Of a stretch of DNA of 64,000 nt, positions 35,885-44,639 are shown piece after piece. Every line of letters begins with the position of its first letter. The stretch's first letter is position 1. The DNA is taken from contig NZ_CP045696.1 of assembly GCF_009676955.1 (NCBI RefSeq), positions 1 to 64,000 on the forward strand, in the 5' to 3' direction. Origin of the DNA: Sodaliphilus pleomorphus (GTDB lineage: Bacteria; Bacteroidota; Bacteroidia; Bacteroidales; Muribaculaceae). The notes beneath the pieces are model-generated. The model was not told the DNA's origin, did no database searches, and saw nothing but the letters and a program-made list of their open reading frames with translations. The position numbers and the translations under genes were made by a program.

Positions 35885-35988
35885 GGTAAAAAAGATTGAA
35901 ATAATAAAACAAGTCCCGGGGCCGAAGATGCCCCACCAGCCCACCCCCTCACGTCGCCGGTCCCGGGATTTTTCAAACGACAAAACGA

Positions 35989-37029
35989 ATGAAAGAAGTT
36001 GTAATATCTACGGGCGCAGTAAATTGTTACGGCAGTCGCGTACTTACCGAGGGCATAGACCTGACGCAGTATGAGAAAAACCCCGTACTGTTGTGGATGC
36101 ACCGCCGGAGCTGGGAGCCCGGAGCGATGCCGATTGGTCGTGTGGAGGGGCTCAGAATAGAGCAAGACAAGCTAATCGGCACACCGGTATTTGACCAGAA
36201 CGACCCATTTGCCAAACAGATAGAGAGCAAGTGGGAAAACGGTTTTTTGCGCATGGTGTCGGCAAGCCTTGAGCCATTAGAGACCAGTGCCGACGCCTCA
36301 TTGATATTGCCCGGGCAGAGCCGTGAGACAGTAACGCGCAGCAAACTAATCGAGGTCAGCATTGTGGATATAGGGGGAAATGATGAAGCGCTGCAACTGT
36401 TGGGGGGAGACGGCAAGCTGCTGAATCTGGGCGCCGGGGAGGATGCCCCGGAACTTCCGTTACTACACAACCATAAAGAGGGAGAAAAAGCCAATCCCGC
36501 GCCCGAAAGCGAACCGGGCGAGGGGGAGGAGCCGGAGTCCGGCAGACATAAAAATAAACCAACAAATAATTTTTCAAAAATGATTAAAGAACAGTTACAG
36601 ATGCTCGGACTGCCAGAAACGGCAACCGAGGAACAGGCAACCGCTGCGCTGGCCCTGATGAAGCAGCGAGCCGACGGAGCCGAAGCGCTCCAACTGTCGG
36701 CAGTAACTCAGGCAGTAGACCACGCCGTTGCTGAACGCAAAATTCTGGCCGACCAGCGCGACCATTTTATCAACTTAGGCAAGACGGCCGGGCTGGATAT
36801 GCTGACCGCAACCCTTGCGACCATGCACCCACAGCAGAAGCCTACCGAAACAATCAACCTCAGCAAAGACAGTGCCGCCGGTGCGGGCAAAGCCCCCAAG
36901 AGCTACACCAAGCTCAGCGAAGTGCCGGAAGCCGAAAGGCTGGAGCTGCGCAAGAGCAACAAGCCGGAATATATGCGTCTGTTTAAGGCGGAATATGGCA
37001 TGGAATGTCCCGAGCTGGGCGACGAATAA
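35989..37029 (+). CDS. Prohead protease-scaffold fusion (Mu gpI/Z-like)
   Basis: A 346 aa protein. The N-terminal 160 residues look like a phage prohead protease (VLLWMHRRSWEPGAMPIGRV, then FLRMVSASLEP, SKLIEVSIVDIGGNDEA). An acidic linker and a helical scaffold-like C-terminus follow, as in Mu gpI/Z. It precedes the capsid gene. Confidence 0.8.
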   Translation: MKEVVISTGAVNCYGSRVLTEGIDLTQYEKNPVLLWMHRRSWEPGAMPIGRVEGLRIEQDKLIGTPVFDQNDPFAKQIESKWENGFLRMVSASLEPLETSADASLILPGQSRETVTRSKLIEVSIVDIGGNDEALQLLGGDGKLLNLGAGEDAPELPLLHNHKEGEKANPAPESEPGEGEEPESGRHKNKPTNNFSKMIKEQLQMLGLPETATEEQATAALALMKQRADGAEALQLSAVTQAVDHAVAERKILADQRDHFINLGKTAGLDMLTATLATMHPQQKPTETINLSKDSAAGAGKAPKSYTKLSEVPEAERLELRKSNKPEYMRLFKAEYGMECPELGDE

Positions 37030-37077
37030 GAGCTTAAAAGGACGACAAATAACAGAATAAACGACAATTAAACAGCA

Positions 37078-38160
37078 ATGAAAAGAAAATTTATCAAGAG
37101 AGTTTTCGGCCTTGTTTGCATGATGCTCACGGCCGTAGCATTTAATGCCGCCGCAGGCGCGACCGTGGCATACGCAATTGGCTGCGCCCCGGCAGTGGGA
37201 GCCGTAGCGGGCAATGCCGTAGCCCTTGCAGCCGGCAACTTTGCCCCCGGTGGCGCACTGCGTGCCGGAGTTCTGCGCGAAATCTGGACCGGCGAAATGA
37301 TTAAGGCGTTCCGCACGGCGCCCGAGGCACTGGGCTGGATGGATAGAATCCGCGCTTATAACCAGTATGTGGAAAATGATGTTATCCACTTTACCGAGAT
37401 AGGCGGCGACCCGGCCGTGCTGGTGAATAACACCACCTATCCGCTGAACATTACGGCTCTGACCGATGCCGACAAGCCTATCAGCCTGGACAAATTCGAT
37501 ACTGAGGCGACCCCGGTAACAGATGATGAGCTGCACGCTTGCAGTTACGACAAAATGGCGAGCGTTCAGGAACGCCACCGCGATGCCCTGCGTGAAAAAA
37601 TCGCCCAGAAAGCAATCCACGGAATTGCCCCGGACGAAAAGGCAACAGGCATTCCCGTAATCAAGACCACCGGCGCAAGCGACGGCACACGTCTGAAAAT
37701 GACATTTGCGGACATTTTAGCCCTTAAACGCGAGTTTGACAAAATGGGTGTACCGATGCAGGACCGCATACTTGTGCTGTGCTCCGACCATGTGAACGAC
37801 CTGCTCGAGACCGAACAGAAGTTCAAAGAGCACTATAATATCAACCAGACCGACGGCAAGATTTGCCGCATGTACGGTTTCGACATTTACGAGTATGACG
37901 GCACCCCATACTACACGATGAGCACCGGCAAGAAACTGGCGTGGGGAGCAGTGCCGGCATCCACCGATGCAAAGGCTTCGGTTGCGTTCTATGCAGGCCG
38001 TATGATGAAAGCCTACGGCAGCACCAATTTTTATTACAGTGAATCGAGCAAGGACCCGCTTTATCACCGCAACCTGGTGAACTTCCGCCAGTGGGGAATC
38101 TGCTTGCCGCTGACAACCACCAAATGCCGTGCGGCAATAGTGAGCGCGCCCAAGGCATAA
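37078..38160 (+). CDS. Major capsid protein
   Basis: A 360 aa protein directly after the protease-scaffold gene. The mature part from about residue 60 (REIWTGEMIKAFRTAPEALGW onwards) has the Bacteroidetes Mu-like capsid pattern ending in LVNFRQWGICLPLTTTKC. The first 60 residues are unusual: two basic-then-hydrophobic stretches (MKRKFIKRVFGLVCMMLTAV, then ATVAYAIGCAPAVGAVAG) resembling a signal peptide. This is probably a propeptide removed by the protease. Phased ATTAAAC elements precede the ATG. Confidence 0.82.
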   Translation: MKRKFIKRVFGLVCMMLTAVAFNAAAGATVAYAIGCAPAVGAVAGNAVALAAGNFAPGGALRAGVLREIWTGEMIKAFRTAPEALGWMDRIRAYNQYVENDVIHFTEIGGDPAVLVNNTTYPLNITALTDADKPISLDKFDTEATPVTDDELHACSYDKMASVQERHRDALREKIAQKAIHGIAPDEKATGIPVIKTTGASDGTRLKMTFADILALKREFDKMGVPMQDRILVLCSDHVNDLLETEQKFKEHYNINQTDGKICRMYGFDIYEYDGTPYYTMSTGKKLAWGAVPASTDAKASVAFYAGRMMKAYGSTNFYYSESSKDPLYHRNLVNFRQWGICLPLTTTKCRAAIVSAPKA

Positions 38161-38172
38161 CAATATAGCTGA

Positions 38173-38805
38173 ATGACGACACTAAAACGCGGAAGCCGAG
38201 GCGCAGAGGTCAAGACCCTGCAAAGGAAATTGCACCTTATGGCTGACGGCATTTTCGGGCCAAACACCGAGGAAGCAGTCAAAGAGCTGCAAAAGGCCAA
38301 AGGTCTGGCGGCTGACGGCATAGTCGGGCCACGGACATGGGCAGCCCTGGGGGTTGTTTCGGTCAAACGAAAGATTGACCAAATCATACTCCACTGCACG
38401 GCCACGCCTGAGGGTGAGGAATTTTCCAACGCCCAAATAAAAGCCGGGCACCTTGCGCGAGGATTTTCGGACATAGGCTACCACTATGTTATCGGACTTA
38501 ACGGCGAGTTGCGCCCGGGGCGTTCCGAAGCAATCGCCGGCGCCCACTGCACAGGGCACAATACGCGGTCAGTCGGTGTGTGCTACGTCGGTGGATGCCC
38601 GCCCCGTACAGTGCCGAACTGGAATAAAAAGGGTAAGGACACGCGCACGGTGGCCCAGAGGTCGACGCTGGAAAGAGTAGTAAAAGACCTGCTCCGGCGT
38701 TATCCCGGGGCAACGGTGCACGGGCATGATGAATTTGCGAACAAGGCGTGCCCGAGCTTCGATGTAAAAAAATGGCTCATGGAAGTGGGCATAAAACAGA
38801 AATAA
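38173..38805 (+). CDS. Endolysin: PG-binding domain plus N-acetylmuramoyl-L-alanine amidase
   Basis: A 210 aa protein. Residues 1-60 form a peptidoglycan-binding domain (LKRGSRGAEVKTLQRKLHL, DGIFGPNTEEAV). Residues 68-205 form an Amidase_2 domain with zinc ligands in ILHCTAT, HGHDEF and KACPSFD. It cleaves the amide bond between MurNAc and the stem peptide. First gene of the lysis cassette. Confidence 0.92.
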   Translation: MTTLKRGSRGAEVKTLQRKLHLMADGIFGPNTEEAVKELQKAKGLAADGIVGPRTWAALGVVSVKRKIDQIILHCTATPEGEEFSNAQIKAGHLARGFSDIGYHYVIGLNGELRPGRSEAIAGAHCTGHNTRSVGVCYVGGCPPRTVPNWNKKGKDTRTVAQRSTLERVVKDLLRRYPGATVHGHDEFANKACPSFDVKKWLMEVGIKQK

Positions 38806-38810
38806 CGTGA

Positions 38811-39290
38811 ATGAGCGGCGAGATAATAACAATCATAATATCGGCGCTTGTAGCGGCGGTATCTGCGCCAATAGGTGCATGGGTTGGCCGCAAGCTGGAA
38901 CGCGACAAATACCGGATAGAGCTGGAGAAGCTGCGGGCAGAGATGAAAGACAAGCTCGCAGAGGTCAAGAGCCACGAACTGGAGAACGTGCGCAAGGCTT
39001 CGGACATACTTATGGAGAGCATTGTCCCGCCGCTCAAAACCGAAATAGACAACCTGCGGAATGATGTTCAAAGACTTAACACGGCATTGGAGCGCATTTG
39101 GGGCTGCCCTCATGTTGACCGTTGCCCTGTCAAATTCGAGCTGCTGCTCCACCCGAAAGGCGACGGAAGCGAGCCGGACAGAGGCGACGGCACAGACAGC
39201 GGCCACAGTACGGACCGACGACCGGACCGAGGAACAGCGCGCGGCGACCCTGGAAACACAGACGGAGGGTGTGACGGTGACGGAGATTGA
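38811..39290 (+). CDS. Membrane-anchored coiled-coil lysis protein (holin/i-spanin-like)
   Basis: A 159 aa protein with an N-terminal membrane segment (IITIIISALVAAVSAPIGAWVG, residues about 4-25), then a long coiled coil to about residue 90, like DUF2730/Rz-type proteins. The 3' third overlaps the next gene in another frame and is low-complexity Gly/Asp, indicating that the overlapping frame dictates it. It follows the endolysin by 5 bases. Confidence 0.65.
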   Translation: MSGEIITIIISALVAAVSAPIGAWVGRKLERDKYRIELEKLRAEMKDKLAEVKSHELENVRKASDILMESIVPPLKTEIDNLRNDVQRLNTALERIWGCPHVDRCPVKFELLLHPKGDGSEPDRGDGTDSGHSTDRRPDRGTARGDPGNTDGGCDGDGD

Positions 39291-39612
39291 AGTCTACGAC
39301 ACCGAAGCAGCCGCCGACCCGGAAACCGGGGCGCACCCTGTGAAAGCGAGGGTAAGGAAACGGACCGACAACAAAGGGACGTCAAAAGCCACCGAAGCCA
39401 CAGAGAGGCGCGAGACAAAAGCCGAGAGCCTGGAAAGCGCGACCAACGGGAAAACGCTTGATGAGGTAACGGTAACGGCAAGCCGCCCCCCGAGCCTGTG
39501 GGAAAGAATAAAGCAGGGTGCGGGCTGGGCCACGGCATTAGTGATCCTGGCAGCAGCCGGGTGGATTATTTACAAACTTAAAAAGCAAAAACGACATGAG
39601 CAAAGAGAATAA
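39061..39612 (+). CDS. Candidate unimolecular spanin, overlapping gene
   Basis: A 183 aa protein starting inside the previous gene (230-base overlap). It has a lipoprotein-like signal ending SNSSCC (Cys 28/29), a long polar Thr/Glu-rich middle and a C-terminal membrane segment (WATALVILAAAGWIIY, about 156-171) with a basic tail. Outer-membrane lipid anchor plus inner-membrane C-terminal helix is the topology of u-spanins such as T1 gp11, which fuse the two membranes at lysis. The lipobox is imperfect. Confidence 0.6.
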   Translation: MMFKDLTRHWSAFGAALMLTVALSNSSCCSTRKATEASRTEATAQTAATVRTDDRTEEQRAATLETQTEGVTVTEIEVYDTEAAADPETGAHPVKARVRKRTDNKGTSKATEATERRETKAESLESATNGKTLDEVTVTASRPPSLWERIKQGAGWATALVILAAAGWIIYKLKKQKRHEQRE

Positions 39613-39904
39613 AGAGACCGCGGAAGCCACCGCAGCAGAACCCCAGAACGTGCAGCAGCCCGAGAGTGCCGAGGGACAGACCCCGAAGCCCAAGGGAAAA
39701 TCAAAGCCCGGTGCCAAGTCCAAAGCGGAGCCAGCCGGCGGCACAAATGCCCTGAAATCCGTTGGGCTGGCGGCGTGCAAGTGCCACAATCTGGAGCAAG
39801 TATGGGTAACGGCTGACGGTCAGGCTTTCCCCCGGGAAAGTGATGCCAAGGCACACGCCCTGAACCTGCCAAATAATAAAATCCTTAAAGTAACAGCGAA
39901 ATGA
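39596..39904 (+). CDS. Small phage structural-region protein
   Basis: A 102 aa protein with a disordered Lys/Pro/Glu-rich half and a compact C-terminus (CKCHNLEQVWVTADGQAFPRES). It overlaps both neighbours by a few bases. Unknown function. Confidence 0.6.
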   Translation: MSKENKETAEATAAEPQNVQQPESAEGQTPKPKGKSKPGAKSKAEPAGGTNALKSVGLAACKCHNLEQVWVTADGQAFPRESDAKAHALNLPNNKILKVTAK

Positions 39905-41106
39905 GCACCAGCCTTAAAATAGAGCGTCAGAACGGCAATGTCGTTAAGGCGTTGCCCGGTGAGGACCATATAACCGGCTTTATGGCATATTTAGCCACCG
40001 GTGATATTCCTGCGGGCTTCAAAAGTGAGCATGTGCAGGCCCTGAGCAGCATAGAAGCTGCGGAGGCAGCCGGAATTATCGACCATACGACCGGCGCCGA
40101 CGGAGAGGAAACCCCGGCAGCCTGGGGCCTGCGGGTAATACATTACCACCTGAGCGAAATTTACAGGCTTAACCCCGGTGTGAGCCTGTATGTGGGAATC
40201 TTCGAGAAACCGACAGGCAGCAATATGACATTTGCCGAAATAAAGACCGTGCAGAATTATGCCGGCAGCAGAATCCGGCAAATGGGTGTATGGTGCGGCG
40301 ACCGTGCATTGTCAGAAGATGACCTCGTAACATTACAGGGCATTGGCGATAATCTGGCCGAGAGTGCCGGGGAATTGTCGATAATCTACGCGCCGAAAGT
40401 GGACAGCGTGCAGACACTTCCCACTGATATAGCCGGCGGCGGCAAAAACCGTGTGAGCGTGGTAATCGGACAGGCCGGCAGCGGTATGGGTGCCGAACTG
40501 TATAAGGACGCAAAGAACAGCGCGAAAGCGAGCGTAAGCGGTCTGGGCGTGGTGCTGGGCCTTGTGAGCAGCGCCAAAGTGCACCAGTGCATTGCGTGGG
40601 TGAAAGAGTTCCCCACAGGCGTAAGCGTTCCGGCTTTTGGCGACGGCACGTTGCTGCGCGATATGGACCGCGCCATGGTGGAGCAACTGGACACTGCGCG
40701 TTACCTATTCTTTGACACCAAGACGGGACAAGCCGGCAGCTATATGAACGACAGCCACACCATGGACTCGGCGCAGAGCGACTACGCGAGCATTGAAAGC
40801 GTGCGCACCATGGACAAGGCCGTGCGCGGAGTGCGCGCCTATATTATCCCCGAGCTGGGCGGTAATGTGTATGTGGATGCAGACAGCGGCCAGCTTGCAA
40901 GTTATACGGTGGCTTATCTGGAGACGGTGGCGAACCATGCCCTCGAGGATATGGAGCGCGCCGGGGAACTGAGCGGCTACAAGGCCGAAATTGACCCTGC
41001 CCAGGATGTTGCTGCCACGTCGACGGTAGACATTGTAATCAAGCAGGTGGCAGTGCCTGTAATGCGCCACGTGAGAATTAAAATCGGCTTTGCAAAAAGC
41101 GTATAA
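39901..41106 (+). CDS. Contractile tail sheath protein (DUF2586-like)
   Basis: A 401 aa protein with the DUF2586 sheath pattern: HITGFMAYLATGDIPAGF, TFAEIKTVQNYAGSRIRQMGVW, VSVVIGQAGSGMGAELYKDA and the C-terminal VTLETVANHALEDMERAGELSGY-type segment. It is followed by the tube gene. Confidence 0.87.
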   Translation: MSTSLKIERQNGNVVKALPGEDHITGFMAYLATGDIPAGFKSEHVQALSSIEAAEAAGIIDHTTGADGEETPAAWGLRVIHYHLSEIYRLNPGVSLYVGIFEKPTGSNMTFAEIKTVQNYAGSRIRQMGVWCGDRALSEDDLVTLQGIGDNLAESAGELSIIYAPKVDSVQTLPTDIAGGGKNRVSVVIGQAGSGMGAELYKDAKNSAKASVSGLGVVLGLVSSAKVHQCIAWVKEFPTGVSVPAFGDGTLLRDMDRAMVEQLDTARYLFFDTKTGQAGSYMNDSHTMDSAQSDYASIESVRTMDKAVRGVRAYIIPELGGNVYVDADSGQLASYTVAYLETVANHALEDMERAGELSGYKAEIDPAQDVAATSTVDIVIKQVAVPVMRHVRIKIGFAKSV

Positions 41107-41129
41107 CCTAACTTGAAAAAGCCAGAATA

Positions 41130-41573
41130 ATGAAAGTAATAAACAACGGCGTGCCCTACGTGAACGGGGAGTTATGCGGCTGGGCTGACATAGTTGTGCT
41201 GATTGGCGGTGTGCCAATTACGGGCATAACCGGCGCGGAATACAGCGACTCCCAGGTAACAGAGCCGAAATACGGGGCCGGACGTTACCCCGTCGGCCTG
41301 GGGAAAGGGCGAATAACTTGCAGCGGAAAACTGGTATTATACCAGGAGGAAGTGCAGGCGCTGTGCGCTCAAAGCCCGACGGGGCGACTGCAAGATTTGC
41401 CCCTGTTCGATGTAATTGTGCAGTACCTGCCTAACAGCGGCATAGTTGTAACGGATAAAATTCGTAATATATCAATCAGCGAGAACGCCCGCAAGTGGAA
41501 AGAGGGCGACACCGGCCAGGAGGTTGAGGTGCCAATCGTGCCCTCGCACATTGAATGGGGCAAAATAGGCTGA
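41130..41573 (+). CDS. Tail tube protein
   Basis: A 147 aa protein (MKVINNGVPYVNGELCGWAD..), strand-rich, with SGKLVLYQEEVQALC in the middle. Identified by size and position between sheath and tail chaperone. Confidence 0.75.
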   Translation: MKVINNGVPYVNGELCGWADIVVLIGGVPITGITGAEYSDSQVTEPKYGAGRYPVGLGKGRITCSGKLVLYQEEVQALCAQSPTGRLQDLPLFDVIVQYLPNSGIVVTDKIRNISISENARKWKEGDTGQEVEVPIVPSHIEWGKIG

Positions 41574-41590
41574 CCCACAACCCAAGCAGC

Positions 41591-41647
41591 GGCCGCCGGC
41601 GATACATTCCGGCGGCCACTGTCAGTCAAGCCGGGGCAATTCCCGGC
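41591..41647 (+). promoter_or_regulatory. Tandem hairpins between tube and chaperone genes
   Basis: GGCCGCCGG/CCGGCGGCC (41591-41617) and GCCGGG/CCCGGC (41630-41647), with no U-tract. They probably stabilise or partly attenuate the abundant sheath-tube message. Confidence 0.5.
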
Positions 41648-41693
41648 CACAATAACAAACCGATTAAATACCAATTAAACAGCATTAAAAGAT

Positions 41694-42041
41694 ATGGAAA
41701 CAATAAGCAAGCAGGCGCCTGAGGCGCAGACATACGACGGCGGCGTAACCCCCGAACAGGTAGAAGCATGGAAACAGCAGCACCGCAAGGCGTTCCGCAT
41801 AGACATTAAGGACGGCGACGATGTGCATATCGGCTATTTCAAGCGACCGGACTTTGCAACAATCAAGGCAGTAACAAAGCTGAGCAAGACCGACGAAGTG
41901 GAAGCCGGCCGGGTAATGTTTATGAATTGCTGGCTGGGCGGCAGCGATGACCTTAAAACCGATGCCGTGCTGTTTATGGCCGTTCAGATACAGCTCGGCA
42001 AGGTGCTTAACGGCTGCGTCGGCTCACTAAAAAACTTGTAG
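41694..42041 (+). CDS. Tail assembly chaperone, short form
   Basis: A 115 aa protein (METISKQAPEAQTYDGGVTP..) located between tube and tape measure, the standard place for the gpG-type chaperone. Its last codons contain the slippery heptamer A AAA AAC in the correct frame. Confidence 0.8.
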   Translation: METISKQAPEAQTYDGGVTPEQVEAWKQQHRKAFRIDIKDGDDVHIGYFKRPDFATIKAVTKLSKTDEVEAGRVMFMNCWLGGSDDLKTDAVLFMAVQIQLGKVLNGCVGSLKNL

Positions 42042-42250
42042 AGGCGTACGCCCTGGCGGATGCGGACGATGAGGACACATTCGCCAAGGGGTGCGCCCTG
42101 ATACGGTCGAACCTGCACGTTGATGCTGATGAGATTGAGACAGCGGAAGAATGGGCGCGGCTATATAATGAGGCCCTGTGGCTGGAGCGGTGGCGCAACA
42201 GGAACAGGGCGGAACTTATAGCGGAGCTTTTCGGAGAGAAACGGCGTTAA
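41694..42250 (+). CDS. Tail assembly chaperone, -1 frameshift fusion
   Basis: Slippage at AAAAAAC (42029-42035) into the -1 frame bypasses the TAG at 42039 and adds 71 codons (starting LVEAYALADADDEDTF) up to the TAA at 42248. The product is about 185 aa, the G-GT arrangement of lambda and Mu. The heptamer frame was checked: CTA AAA AAC. Confidence 0.82.
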
Positions 42251-42393
42251 AGCCAAGGAAGCGACCCGGGGCCTTTGCCTTTTAACATATCCCAAAAACC
42301 ACGGCCAAGCCAAATGATAAAGCCGAGGAAGCCAGCTGTAAAAAGGATTTTTACCAGCACTCCTAAAAAAGATGTGAGCATTGCGGTAATCAT
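42247..42393 (-). CDS. Small antisense membrane protein (candidate moron)
   Basis: A 48 aa product (MITAMLTSFLGVLVKILFTA.., ending KGPGSLPWL) with one long hydrophobic segment (residues about 5-34) and a basic end. It is transcribed against the rightward late operon from its own perfect promoter, so it should be made in the lysogen. Superinfection exclusion or another lysogenic trait is inferred from topology and context. Confidence 0.6.
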   Translation of the reverse strand: MITAMLTSFLGVLVKILFTAGFLGFIIWLGRGFWDMLKGKGPGSLPWL

Positions 42394-42420
42394 GTGCTTG
42401 TTACTTAGGTTATCGTGCTA

Positions 42421-42450
42421 CAAATATAATAAATAAAATTGATATGGCAA
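42421..42450 (-). promoter_or_regulatory. Promoter of the antisense membrane protein gene
   Basis: On the minus strand TTG (42450-42448), exactly 19 bases, TATATTTG (42428-42421). The -33 element lies inside the start of the tape measure gene. Confidence 0.75.
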
Positions 42451-44639
42451 GCGTATTTGACTATATTTTCAACATAGGCGGAAATTTCACAGCCCAAATA
42501 AACGGAATGAGCGCTGCGGCCGGCGACTTTTCGGCAAAAGCTGAGGTTGCAGAGAGCCGGGGCCGTAGCTTTGCCGCGTCGCTTGCGACATTCTCATACT
42601 TAAAAGATGTAGCGCAGAATGTAACGGACGGTATAAGCCAGTTGACAGGTGCAGGAACAAAACTTGACAGCCAGATGCACGACCTCAGCGCGGTTGCGGG
42701 TGTTACCGGCGATAGTTTGAAACAAATCGAAGGATTTGCGAGGGAGTCGGCAAAAACATTTGGCACTGATGCCAGTGTTGCCGTTGAGGGGTACAAACTG
42801 TTGCTCTCGCAATTATCGCCGGAACTGGGTAAATACCCGGATGCTTTGCGCGAAATGGGCGACTGCATACAGACGACCAGCAAGCTGATGGGGAATGACG
42901 GTGCGGCCGCCGCTGAGGTACTGACAACGGCAATGAATCAGTTTGGCGTAAGTATGGAGGACCCGACGGCAGCAGCGGCAACAATGGCCGAGATGATGAA
43001 CACAATGGCGGCAGCAGGTCAGGCCGGCTCGGCAGAGCTTCCGAGCATAGCGGCGGCGTTGAATCAATGCGGAATGGCGGCCAAGGCAGCCGGCGTGAGC
43101 TTCGAGGAAACTAACGCAGCAATTCAGGTGCTTGACAAATCAGGTAAAAAGGCGAGCGAGGGAGGTGTTGCCCTGCGCAATGTGCTGGGCCAACTAAGCA
43201 AAGGCCGGTTTATTGAGAAGCAAGCAGCTGATGAACTGAAAGCCGCCGGCATTGATGTGGTGGCACTCGGGGACAGCAGCAAAAGCCTCAAAGAACGCCT
43301 CGAAATGTTGAAACCGATGCTGAACGACTCCGCCCTGCTGTCAAAATTCTTTGGCGTTGAAAATGCCAATGCCGCACGTGCGCTTATACAGGGCACTGAT
43401 GCGTTAGGCGATTTTACGGAAAAAGTAACGGGCACCACCAGCGCGACAGACCAAGCAGCTATCGTAATGGACAGCTACGCCGAGCGTCAAGCACGAGTTA
43501 ACCAAAAAATCGAGGACTTCAAAATTACACTGTTCCAAGCTACCGGCGATTTTTCGCTGTGGGTCGGTACAATCGGCACAGCTCTGGTGCCGTTAGCCCA
43601 ACTTTGTCCGTTAATTATGGGTGTTGGCAACCTTATGCTATGGGTGAAAAATCTAAATTGGGCCAGTATGTGGAATTGGATCCGTGGTGCCGTTTATACC
43701 TCACGCATACAAATGGCGTTAATGAACCGTGAATTAGTAACTGGGCAATTTGTGTCAAACGGTTTTTTAATCAACATTACACGCGCTACGCTTGCCGTTG
43801 TGCGTTTTGCCACTGTTGGAATTTTCAACGCGCTTAAAGGACTGGGCGCACTTGTTTTGTCTTTTGTAACAACCGGCACCGCTTCGGCCACGTTCTCCGG
43901 TATTGCGTCGGCTTCATTCGGAGCGTTCGCGACTTCCGCACGTGTCGCGTGCCGTGCTGTGAGTGTTGCAATTATGAATATACCTGTCGTTGGCTGGGTT
44001 ATTGCCGGCATTACTGCGCTGGTCGCAATCGGTGTTTATTTTTGGAATACGTCAGTAAAGTTTCGCGCCGTGATTAAAGGTCTCTGGGCTGGATTTAAGG
44101 CGTTTTTTACAGGTTTGAAAGACCTTGCAAGTAAGGTTTTTTCAGCTATCGGCGACCTCATTCTTGCCTGCTTCAAATTTGACGGGCAAGGTATTAGTAA
44201 CGCATTAGGAAAACTGAAAAACGCTTACTCCACCTACGGCAGCGAAATAGGCAAAGCGTTTAATGAAGCATACCAGGCTGAACTAAAAGCCGGAGGCGAA
44301 AAGGATGCTGCGGCCGAGGGCAAAAAGGCTTCCGGCGCAGTAGCAAAGGCCGTCCCCAGCGTAAACAGTGGAGGCGGTGCAGTTGGTGCCCCGGTAGGCG
44401 GAACCCCGAAAGTTGACCCGGTGGGCGGAAGCCTCAAAAGTGCCGGAGGCAGTAGCGCGGCAGCGTCGGCCGGTGGCGACGGTGGGAAAATCAAAAATAT
44501 AACAATCAACATTGAAAAGTTGGTCGAAAAACTGGAACTGCATACAACAACACTGACCGAGGGCACGGAACAAATCAGAGAACGTGTTTTTGAGGCCCTT
44601 ATGGGGGCGCTTAACGATACCCAAATAGCTACGGAATGA
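42444..44639 (+). CDS. Tail tape measure protein
   Basis: A 731 aa protein that sets tail length and guides DNA ejection. It has a tape-measure core (TLKQIEGFARESAKTFGTDASVAVEGY-type helices, AEMMNTMAAAGQAGSAELPSIAAALNQCGMAAKA). Hydrophobic helices lie around 370-560. A Gly-rich linker comes near the end. Confidence 0.9.
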   Translation: MASVFDYIFNIGGNFTAQINGMSAAAGDFSAKAEVAESRGRSFAASLATFSYLKDVAQNVTDGISQLTGAGTKLDSQMHDLSAVAGVTGDSLKQIEGFARESAKTFGTDASVAVEGYKLLLSQLSPELGKYPDALREMGDCIQTTSKLMGNDGAAAAEVLTTAMNQFGVSMEDPTAAAATMAEMMNTMAAAGQAGSAELPSIAAALNQCGMAAKAAGVSFEETNAAIQVLDKSGKKASEGGVALRNVLGQLSKGRFIEKQAADELKAAGIDVVALGDSSKSLKERLEMLKPMLNDSALLSKFFGVENANAARALIQGTDALGDFTEKVTGTTSATDQAAIVMDSYAERQARVNQKIEDFKITLFQATGDFSLWVGTIGTALVPLAQLCPLIMGVGNLMLWVKNLNWASMWNWIRGAVYTSRIQMALMNRELVTGQFVSNGFLINITRATLAVVRFATVGIFNALKGLGALVLSFVTTGTASATFSGIASASFGAFATSARVACRAVSVAIMNIPVVGWVIAGITALVAIGVYFWNTSVKFRAVIKGLWAGFKAFFTGLKDLASKVFSAIGDLILACFKFDGQGISNALGKLKNAYSTYGSEIGKAFNEAYQAELKAGGEKDAAAEGKKASGAVAKAVPSVNSGGGAVGAPVGGTPKVDPVGGSLKSAGGSSAAASAGGDGGKIKNITINIEKLVEKLELHTTTLTEGTEQIRERVFEALMGALNDTQIATE

